A DNA stretch of 20,277 nt, taken from NCBI GenBank assembly GCA_003490025.1, contig DNJC01000106.1:9479-29755 (forward strand), read 5' to 3'. The stretch's first letter is position 1. The number at the start of each line of letters is the position of its first letter. The notes under the pieces were generated by a model, which searched no databases, was not told the DNA's origin, and worked only from the letters and a program-made list of their open reading frames with translations. Of this stretch, positions 6,793 through 12,716 are shown piece after piece. Position numbers and translations under genes: made by a program. This DNA comes from Geobacter sp. (GTDB lineage: Bacteria; Desulfobacterota; Desulfuromonadia; Geobacterales; Geobacteraceae).

Positions 6793-8468
6793 TTTTCCTC
6801 CTTCTTGCCGCGCAGCAGAGACTCGGGGTGCTGTTCCAGGTAGTCGCCCAGTACCCGCAGCGACTGCGCGGCTCGCGACACCTCGCGCAGCGTGTCCCGC
6901 AGGTCGACCTGCGCCGGCGCATCGGCCGAGAGGACGTCGCTGGCGCCGCCCAGGGTTTTCCTCGCCTCCGCCAGCGTCTTTTTCGCGTCCTCGATCGCCT
7001 GCCGCGCCTCGACCAGCACCGACCTCGCCTCGGGGACCGCCTTGTCCACGCTGTTAAGGAGCCGGTCGGCACTCTTCAGCGTCGTGTCCAGCGACCTTAT
7101 GGTCTTGCCGGCGTCTCCCGCGATCTGTTCCAGCGGCAGTTTTTCTATCCTCTGGATCAGCTCCACCAGGTTTTTCTGCAGCTTCTCCATCGATCCCGGC
7201 ACGGTCGGGAAACGGGGGGGAGCGCTGTTCCAGTCTATCCTGGCCGGTCGCGCCACGGGAACGAAGTCGAGCGACACGTAGAGCTGTCCGGTCAAGAGAC
7301 TCCCGCTTTTGATCTGCGCGCGGAAACCGTGCGCCACCAGGTCGTTCAAGAGCCCGCGCAACTCTTCGGTGCGAGCCTGCTGACTCTTGACCTGCAGGGT
7401 GTCGCGCGACTGGCCGAGCAGGTGCTCCGGGTAGAACTGGATCTGGACCTGCACGGTGAAGTCGCTTCGCTTGGGATCGGGCATGACGTTGATGCCGGTC
7501 ACCTCACCTACCGTCACCCCCCGCAGGTCCACGGGCGCACCGACGGCAAGGCCGCGCACCGATTCCTTGAAGACGAGGAGGAACGGCTCGACCAGGGCCG
7601 AATTTTTCACCGCGTCGTCGCGTGTAGCGAACAGGGCGAAAGAGGTGTTGGGAGGGGCCTGAGGGGCCTCGATTTTTCCGTCCGGCGCCTGGAACGATAT
7701 CCCCCCGAGCAGTACCGACACCATCGACTCCGTGTTGATCTTGACGCCGCTGGTGTTGAGGGTCATGTCGATGCCGCTGGCATGCCAGAAATAGGCATTG
7801 GCCTTCACGAACCTGTCGTAGGGGGCCCGTATGAAAGCCTTTATGGTAACGCCCTTCCCCTCCCGGTCAAGTTCGGTCGAGGTCACCTGCCCCACCTGCA
7901 TGCGCCGGTAGAACACCGGCGATCCCGTGTCGAGAGAACCCACGTCCGCCGCGCGCAGCACGAACTGGCGCCCGGGGACGTCCATCAGCACCGCCGGAGG
8001 CGATTCCAGCCCGGTGAAATCCTCCCTGGGTTCCTTGGAGGCGCCGGCTTCCAGGCCTATGTAGGAGCCTCCAAGGAGCGTGCTGAGGCCTGAGACGTTG
8101 CCGCCGGATATCCTGGCGCGGACCACCCAGAAACGGGTGTCATTGACCATCAGCCCCTTGGCGTCCCTGGACACCTCCGCGGTGACCACCACGTGGCTGC
8201 GGTCGTCCGAGATGGCGATCGACTTCACCTCCCCGATGGTGACGTCCTTGTACTTCAGCTTGGTCTTCCCGGCCTCCAGACCCTCGCCTGTCTTGAAGGT
8301 GATGGTGATGGTCTGGCCACGGTTGATGAACGCCTTGGCGCCGATGACGAGCCCTACCAGCGCGGCGACGATGGGGATGATCCAGACCAGCTGGATGGAG
8401 AAGCGCCGCTTAGGCTCGCTTACCGCGTCAGGGATGTCGTCTCGATACTTTTCCGGTTCTTCAGTCAT
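6789..8468 (-). CDS. pqiB: PqiB-like MCE (MlaD-domain) membrane-anchored lipid tunnel protein
   Basis: A 559-residue protein with one N-terminal membrane helix (about 25-45, QLVWIIPIVAALVGLVIGAK) and a long periplasmic part. Three MlaD/MCE domains follow: about 52-145 (FKTGEGLEAGKTKLKYKDV), about 165-255 (GSPVFYRRMQVGQV), and about 290-400 (GLAVGAPVDLRGVTVGEV). A helical C-terminal region (about 430-559) would form the needle seen in E. coli PqiB (546 residues, three MCE domains). PqiB spans the periplasm as a hydrophobic channel for lipids. It starts inside the end of the second pqiA gene (8-base overlap), with GAGG upstream. Confidence 0.92.
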   Translation of the reverse strand: MTEEPEKYRDDIPDAVSEPKRRFSIQLVWIIPIVAALVGLVIGAKAFINRGQTITITFKTGEGLEAGKTKLKYKDVTIGEVKSIAISDDRSHVVVTAEVSRDAKGLMVNDTRFWVVRARISGGNVSGLSTLLGGSYIGLEAGASKEPREDFTGLESPPAVLMDVPGRQFVLRAADVGSLDTGSPVFYRRMQVGQVTSTELDREGKGVTIKAFIRAPYDRFVKANAYFWHASGIDMTLNTSGVKINTESMVSVLLGGISFQAPDGKIEAPQAPPNTSFALFATRDDAVKNSALVEPFLLVFKESVRGLAVGAPVDLRGVTVGEVTGINVMPDPKRSDFTVQVQIQFYPEHLLGQSRDTLQVKSQQARTEELRGLLNDLVAHGFRAQIKSGSLLTGQLYVSLDFVPVARPARIDWNSAPPRFPTVPGSMEKLQKNLVELIQRIEKLPLEQIAGDAGKTIRSLDTTLKSADRLLNSVDKAVPEARSVLVEARQAIEDAKKTLAEARKTLGGASDVLSADAPAQVDLRDTLREVSRAAQSLRVLGDYLEQHPESLLRGKKEEK

Positions 8469-9096
8469 GAAATTCCTCTTTCTGCAGCGGGTCCCAGATC
8501 AGGCGCGGATCGAACTCCATGGTTGCGAACATGGTGAGGACCACGACGGAGCCGAAGGCGACGGCGGCGGGCCCTGCCTTCACCGTCGCCATCGAGCCGA
8601 GCTGAACCAGGGCCGCCAACAGGGTTACCACGTAGATGTCGAGCATGGACCAGCGCCCCACAAGCTCCACCATCCGGTAAAGCCGGGTGCGCTGCCTGGG
8701 GCGCGAGGCGGAGCGGCGCTGCACCGAGAAAAGCAGCAGTGTGAGCGAAAACAGCTTGAGCAGCGGTATCGCCACGCTGGCGATGAAAACGATGACGGCG
8801 ATCAGCCAGGAGCCGGTTTTCCAAAGGTGGGCCACGCCGCTCACGATGGTGTCCCTGCGGTAGGTCAGGAGCGAGCCGGTCTCCATCATGACCAACGTGT
8901 TGGCCGGGATATAAAGGATGTACGAGGCGATCACCAGCGCCCAGCAGCGCTGCAGGCTCCCCGGTTTCCTGAAATGGAGCGTGGCGCCGCAGCGGGGACA
9001 GTGCGCAGGCTCCGAGAACCGGCTCTTCCTGGAGACGAGCCGGCAGACGTGGCAGGAGCAGAGCCCGCGGGCGGCTGCGCTGGTCGTCCCTTTCAT
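8461..9096 (-). CDS. pqiA: PqiA-like inner-membrane protein, second (C-terminal) half
   Basis: A 211-residue protein with a cysteine cluster near the N-terminus (C13, C15, C18 and C33, C36, a zinc-ribbon pattern) followed by about four membrane helices. SMLDIYVVTLLAALVQLG is the strongest PqiA signature. E. coli PqiA is a single protein of about 417 residues with two such halves; here the halves are separate genes. The frame extends further upstream, but the ATG at 9096 is chosen because it overlaps the stop of the preceding pqiA gene (ATGA) and keeps the zinc ribbon at the N-terminus. It presumably feeds or receives lipid at the base of PqiB. Confidence 0.88.
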   Translation of the reverse strand: MKGTTSAAARGLCSCHVCRLVSRKSRFSEPAHCPRCGATLHFRKPGSLQRCWALVIASYILYIPANTLVMMETGSLLTYRRDTIVSGVAHLWKTGSWLIAVIVFIASVAIPLLKLFSLTLLLFSVQRRSASRPRQRTRLYRMVELVGRWSMLDIYVVTLLAALVQLGSMATVKAGPAAVAFGSVVVLTMFATMEFDPRLIWDPLQKEEFHD

Positions 9097-9725
9097 GGCT
9101 TCGTCTCCCCTCTCGATCTCGGGTCGAGCCGCTCCCATACGTCGCGCGCGCTGAACGAGGCGGCAGCGGCGGCAAGAAGCAGGGTCAGGACGCCGAAAGA
9201 CCACAAGGCCATGCCCGGTATAACCTTGAAGTTGTTGGTGAGCTTTACCAGGGAAACCAGCATCCCCAGCATCAAAACCTCGACCATCCCCCACGGTTCT
9301 ATGAACTGCAGGGTGCGCATGAACCGGGAGTAACCGGGAGGGACCAGCCCGAGCCTAATCGGCAGCAGCAGATAGGTCAGCGAGAGGAGTTCCAGCGCCG
9401 GAACGAAGATCGCGGTGATGAAGACGAGAAGCGAAATGCTCTTCATCCCCTGCTCCCAGAGAGAGAGGACGGCGCCAAATAGGGTTATGGCGCTCCTGTC
9501 GCCCTGCACCTGGATGCTGAAGACCGGAAACAGGTTGGCCCCGAGGAACAGCATCCCGGCGGCGAGCGTATAGGCGAGGGTGCGGTCTACGCTGTCGGTG
9601 GCGTTGCGGTACAAGACGGCGCCGCAGCGCCTGCAACTCGCCGTACACCCGGGGTTGAGGGGAATGTCGCGCTGGAGCAGGTCGCAGTCGTGGCAGGCGA
9701 TGAGTTGTGCTGGTCGGTCGACCAT
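9093..9725 (-). CDS. pqiA: PqiA-like inner-membrane protein, first (N-terminal) half
   Basis: A 210-residue protein with a zinc ribbon (C11, C14, C31, C34) and about four membrane segments (for example LAYTLAAGMLFLGANLFPVF). EPWGMVEVLMLGMLVSLVKL corresponds to the conserved PqiA segment that reads SMLDIYVV in its neighbour. First gene of the four-gene pqi operon. The ATG at 9725 is preferred because it begins just before the zinc ribbon and has AGGAG about 11 bases upstream. An ATG 27 codons earlier would add an arginine-rich stretch unlike the family. The start is the least certain point. Confidence 0.85.
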   Translation of the reverse strand: MVDRPAQLIACHDCDLLQRDIPLNPGCTASCRRCGAVLYRNATDSVDRTLAYTLAAGMLFLGANLFPVFSIQVQGDRSAITLFGAVLSLWEQGMKSISLLVFITAIFVPALELLSLTYLLLPIRLGLVPPGYSRFMRTLQFIEPWGMVEVLMLGMLVSLVKLTNNFKVIPGMALWSFGVLTLLLAAAAASFSARDVWERLDPRSRGETKP

Positions 9726-9828
9726 CGGGAGAATCGCTCCTTCCGCGCTGCGGACGGCTCGCAGGCGCCGCAAGTGGTGCAGGCCCGGCAGCAAAAGACA
9801 GATCATAACATATCACAGATTGCCGGAC

Positions 9829-9857
9829 CTGCCGGATTTACAGGGAAAACCGGCAGG
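9829..9857 (-). promoter_or_regulatory. Hairpin in the pqi leader
   Basis: CCTGCCGG (9829-9836) pairs with CCGGCAGG (9850-9857) around a 13-base loop. It lies about 100 bases upstream of the first pqiA start and has no T run on the minus strand. It may be a leader structure or a dispersed palindrome. Confidence 0.4.
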
Positions 9858-9901
9858 CACCGAGCCGCAGAGGCGACCACCGCCCATTCCGACTGGGGAG
9901 C

Positions 9902-9933
9902 AAAACAGCCGCCCGGGAAGTCCCAGACGGCTG
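9902..9933 (-). terminator. Terminator-like hairpin upstream of pqiA (possible attenuator)
   Basis: CAGCCG (9906-9911) pairs with CGGCTG (9928-9933), with an inner GGGA/TCCC pairing. On the minus strand it is followed by TTTTG. No minus-strand gene ends nearby, so if real it would stop transcripts before the pqi operon. The T run is short. Confidence 0.35.
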
Positions 9934-10263
9934 ATTTAAATGGTCGATGCGACTGGATACCAGCCAGCAACCACTAGCCCCCAATGGTTCAGGGCGGCTA
10001 CGGTAGTACTTGACAGCAGCTGGTTGTGCATCTTTACACTATTTGGGCATTTTTGTAAAAAATTATTTTGTCAGAGTCTGCACCTTTGGTTTCCTTTCGC
10101 GTCCCCCCGTCTCCGGCAGATGAGGGAATCGGTTCCGTCATATGTCACAGTTATGCCACATGTAACGGCCGCGCCTGGCGGTTTTCCCCCAGCGTGCGCC
10201 TTATCTTGCGAACTTACCAAGTCCGATTGCACCCTTGCACCGACAGCGGCTCCGGCAGGCCAC

Positions 10264-10279
10264 TGGCACGTTAACTGCT
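10264..10279 (+). promoter_or_regulatory. Sigma54-like promoter upstream of the lipid operon
   Basis: TGGCACGTTAACTGCT fits the sigma54 pattern, with GG at -24 and GC at -12 at the right spacing. The only departure is C for the first T of TTGC. The predicted start near 10290 gives a leader of roughly 115 bases before the small lipoprotein gene. An enhancer-binding protein would be needed; the inverted repeat at 10135-10168 is in a suitable place to bind one. Confidence 0.5.
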
Positions 10280-10319
10280 CTTACCTCCTTATCTGCAGGA
10301 GTGAAGCTGACAGTGGAGA

Positions 10320-10325
10320 TATAAT
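10320..10325 (+). promoter_or_regulatory. Consensus -10 (TATAAT) upstream of the lipoprotein gene
   Basis: A perfect TATAAT lies 79 bases before the lipoprotein ATG. No TTGACA-like -35 is found 16-18 bases upstream, so it would need an activator or is chance. It is an alternative or addition to the sigma54-like site. Confidence 0.35.
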
Positions 10326-10403
10326 TCAAGACTGTCGGGTGGATCGTGTGCTTGGCCGCAGCAGATGACTGACAGAAAGCAACAAGAGCAAAAGGAGTAC
10401 GCG

Positions 10404-10562
10404 ATGAAAAAAACAACGATGATGTCCTCTCTGGTTCTTTTAGTGACAGCCATGATGCTGTCTGGCTGTATTTACCCGTACTGGGACAACGGGTATGACG
10501 GTAGACGTGGCGACGGCTACCGGGGTTATGAGCACCATGATAACGGACGCCGCGGACGATGA
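10404..10562 (+). CDS. Small lipoprotein of unknown function
   Basis: A 52-residue protein. The ATG at 10404 is chosen over one 13 codons upstream because AAGGAG lies 7 bases before it and it opens a classic lipoprotein signal: MKKTTMM, a hydrophobic core, then the lipobox MLSGC (C22). The mature part is about 31 residues, rich in Gly, Tyr, Asp and Arg (YWDNGYDGRRGDGYRGY), with no known domain. It is the first gene of a plus-strand series, 64 bases before the hydrolase, and may share its promoter. Very short Gly/Tyr/Arg-rich lipoproteins are common in envelope operons, but the function is unknown. Confidence 0.75.
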   Translation: MKKTTMMSSLVLLVTAMMLSGCIYPYWDNGYDGRRGDGYRGYEHHDNGRRGR

Positions 10563-10626
10563 GCAACTCCTTGTGCCGACGGCGCGGTACTCCATTCATA
10601 ACGAGAGGTCCTGTCAGGAGGCCTGA

Positions 10627-11913
10627 ATGTACCTGAAGCTACTGATCATCTGCTGCCTTCTCCTGCTCCCCTTGCCAAGCCTTGCGGCTGATGGCGGCTA
10701 CGGCTACCCGATCCCGGGTTCCTACGAAGCCACCATCCTCGGGACTCCGGCCAGCGTCATGCCGGTATTTACCGGGGAAATGCGCATCCGCCAACTCGTG
10801 CTCGATGTCCTGCCGCAGCGGCGGAAGCCTCCGGTGTTCTTTTACGACAAGGGCCTTCGCTGTACCTTCGCCTACCAGAAGCAGAAGGCGCCGCTGGTGT
10901 TCCTGATCGCCGGAGCCGGAGCCAACGACCGGTCCGGCAAGCTCATCACCATGATGAAGGCGCTTCATCAGGCCGGGTTCCACGTCATAACTCTCCCCTC
11001 GCCCTCGCATGCCAATTTCATCATCTCCGCATCCCAAAGCGGGGTCCCCGGCGACCTGACCGAGGACTCGGCGGACCTGTACCGGGTCATGGAGACCGCG
11101 TGGAAGCAGGTGGCAGGCGAGATCGAGGTCTCCTCCTTCTACCTGGGGGGCTACAGCCTGGGAGCTGCCGAGGCTGCCTTCGTGGCGAAACTGGACGAGG
11201 AGCGCCGGGTCTTCAACTTCCGCAAGGTGCTCATGATCAATCCACCGGTAAGCCTCTACGCCTCGGTGACCAGGATAGAAGAAATGCTGCAGCAGATTCC
11301 CGGCGGACCCAAGAAACAGGGCATCTTCTTCAACAAGATGCTGTCCAAGTTCAGCGAGTACTACAGCGCCGGCAATTTCGTCGCCATAAACGACGACTTT
11401 CTCTACTCCATCTACCAGGAAAAACTCTTCTCCCACGAGGAAACCGCCGGCCTGATCGGCCTCACCTTCCGCATCAACCTGGCCGGCATGATCTTCGCCT
11501 CCGACGTTATCACCAACAGCGGCTACGTGGTGCCGAAGAACCGGGTGCTGAGACCCGCCGACCCCCTTGACGATTATTTCCTGGTCTCCACCCATCTGAG
11601 CTTCTTCGACTACGTCAACGAGTACTTCTACCCCCACTTCCAGAAGAAGCGGCAGGGGCTCACCAGGGAGGCATTCCTGGAATCCCAGACCCTCAGGAGC
11701 ATCGAAGGGTACTTGAAGTCCTCCGCCAAGTTCGGCGTCATGGCCAACGAGAACGATTTCATTCTCTCCAAGGCGGAGCTTGCCTACCTGGAGCAGATCT
11801 TCGGCGAACGGGCCAAGATCTACCCCCGCGGCGGCCACCTGGGGAACCTGGAGTACAAGGAAAACGTGGCATACATGGTCGCATTCTTCACCGAGAGGGA
11901 GGCGCAGCCATGA
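10627..11913 (+). CDS. Exported alpha/beta-hydrolase (putative periplasmic lipase or esterase)
   Basis: A 428-residue protein with a signal peptide (1-20, PLPSLA-A) and an alpha/beta-hydrolase fold. The core strand VFLIAGAGAN (91-100) probably gives the oxyanion loop. The nucleophile elbow GGYSLGA places Ser at 167. ANENDF places Asp at 367, and RGGHLGN places His at 394, in the correct order and spacing for a catalytic triad. A long insertion (about 195-350) between strand and acid could be a lid. The substrate is not shown. Its start has AGGAGG 6 bases upstream, and its stop overlaps the MlaA start (ATGA), so the two are translationally coupled. A role in cutting phospholipid acyl chains is inferred from context only. 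Cleavage of another ester is equally possible. Confidence 0.82.
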   Translation: MYLKLLIICCLLLLPLPSLAADGGYGYPIPGSYEATILGTPASVMPVFTGEMRIRQLVLDVLPQRRKPPVFFYDKGLRCTFAYQKQKAPLVFLIAGAGANDRSGKLITMMKALHQAGFHVITLPSPSHANFIISASQSGVPGDLTEDSADLYRVMETAWKQVAGEIEVSSFYLGGYSLGAAEAAFVAKLDEERRVFNFRKVLMINPPVSLYASVTRIEEMLQQIPGGPKKQGIFFNKMLSKFSEYYSAGNFVAINDDFLYSIYQEKLFSHEETAGLIGLTFRINLAGMIFASDVITNSGYVVPKNRVLRPADPLDDYFLVSTHLSFFDYVNEYFYPHFQKKRQGLTREAFLESQTLRSIEGYLKSSAKFGVMANENDFILSKAELAYLEQIFGERAKIYPRGGHLGNLEYKENVAYMVAFFTEREAQP

Positions 11914-12692
11914 GACACCGTGCCTGCCGGACAACCCTCGCCCTGATGCTGGCCTTTTCACTTACCGGCTGCTCCGCTACCCGTATGAACACCGCAGCCG
12001 AGGTGCGGCCCTGGCACTCGATAAACGAGTTCCGGGATCAGCGTTTCGCCGATGTGGAGGACCCTTGGGAAGGCTTCAACAGGAATATGTACCGGTTCAA
12101 CTTCTACCTCGACAGATACCTCCTGATTCCCGTTGTGAACGGTTACGAGTATGTAACTCCCACCTTCGTTCAGGAGCGCGTCTCCGGCATCTACAACAAC
12201 CTCAGTGAAATAAGAAACCTCACCAACAGCATCTTCCAGCTCAAGGGGATCGAGTCGGCGACGACGCTGGGCCGGTTCGTGACCAACAGCACCGTGGGGC
12301 TGGCAGGCATGTTCGATCCCGCCGCCAAGTTCGGCCTGAAGCGCCACGACCAGGATTTCGGCAAGACCCTGGGCTACTGGGGGACGGCTTCCGGTCCCTA
12401 CCTGGTGCTGCCGGTCTTCGGCCCCTCGTCCGTGCGCGACGCGGGGGGGCTTGCTTTCGACACCGGCCTGACCTACGGGGTCTACAGTGCTGTCGATCCC
12501 TTTGCCGGCACCGGCCACAGTACCGCGATCGACTCGGGGGTAGCGGCCCTGCAGACGGTCGACCTGCGGCATCAGCAGGGCTTTCGCTACTACGACAGCG
12601 GCTACCCCTTCGAGTACTACATGGTCCGCTTCCTCTATCACCAAAGCCGTGAAATCGAGACCGGCAAAGCGCCTGAGGCGGAATCCCCGTAA
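11910..12692 (+). CDS. mlaA: MlaA (VacJ) outer-membrane phospholipid-removal lipoprotein
   Basis: A 260-residue lipoprotein with lipobox SLTGC (C21). Family motifs are clear: DPWEGFNRNMYRFN (about 51-64), NLSEIRNLTNSIFQLK, GRFVTNSTVGLAGMFDPA, then the signature GPYLVLPVFGPSSVRDAGG. In E. coli MlaA forms a ring-shaped channel in the outer membrane that extracts misplaced phospholipid from the outer leaflet and passes it to MlaC. No MlaBCDEF genes are in the window, so the partner here could be the neighbouring Pqi system or a distant Mla operon. The start overlaps the hydrolase stop. The next gene begins 24 bases later. Confidence 0.93.
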   Translation: MRHRACRTTLALMLAFSLTGCSATRMNTAAEVRPWHSINEFRDQRFADVEDPWEGFNRNMYRFNFYLDRYLLIPVVNGYEYVTPTFVQERVSGIYNNLSEIRNLTNSIFQLKGIESATTLGRFVTNSTVGLAGMFDPAAKFGLKRHDQDFGKTLGYWGTASGPYLVLPVFGPSSVRDAGGLAFDTGLTYGVYSAVDPFAGTGHSTAIDSGVAALQTVDLRHQQGFRYYDSGYPFEYYMVRFLYHQSREIETGKAPEAESP

Positions 12693-12716
12693 AGGCCGGA
12701 GTCAGAAGGAGTGGCA

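Larger units (their letters stand above)
9726..10403. other. Divergent regulatory region between pqi and the lipid operon
   Basis: A 678-base gene-free spacer with control signals for both directions. On the pqi side there are two hairpins in the putative leader (9829-9857 and 9902-9933). In the middle, TTTACA (10032-10037) and TGTAAA (10053-10058) face each other with 15 bases between, so weak -35-like elements are present for both strands. An imperfect inverted repeat (CCGTCATATGT at 10135-10145 with ACATGTAACGG at 10158-10168, 9 of 11 matching) lies further right. A sigma54-like site and a TATAAT follow on the plus side. I see no protein-coding gene here. Confidence 0.5.

Noticed and set aside
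6113..7072. Minus-strand 319-codon frame overlapping pqiB and pqiC
   Set aside because: Arg/Gly/Pro-rich out-of-frame reading that crosses a clear ATGA junction between two recognisable family members.
10639..11961. Minus-strand open frame (440 codons) opposite the hydrolase
   Set aside because: The plus-strand frame has a signal peptide, catalytic triad, ribosome site and coupled neighbour. The minus frame has none of these.
12711..12716. GTG at 12711 as the start of the acyltransferase fusion
   Set aside because: The G of this GTG is the last base of the AAGGAG ribosome site. The ATG at 12717 has proper spacing.
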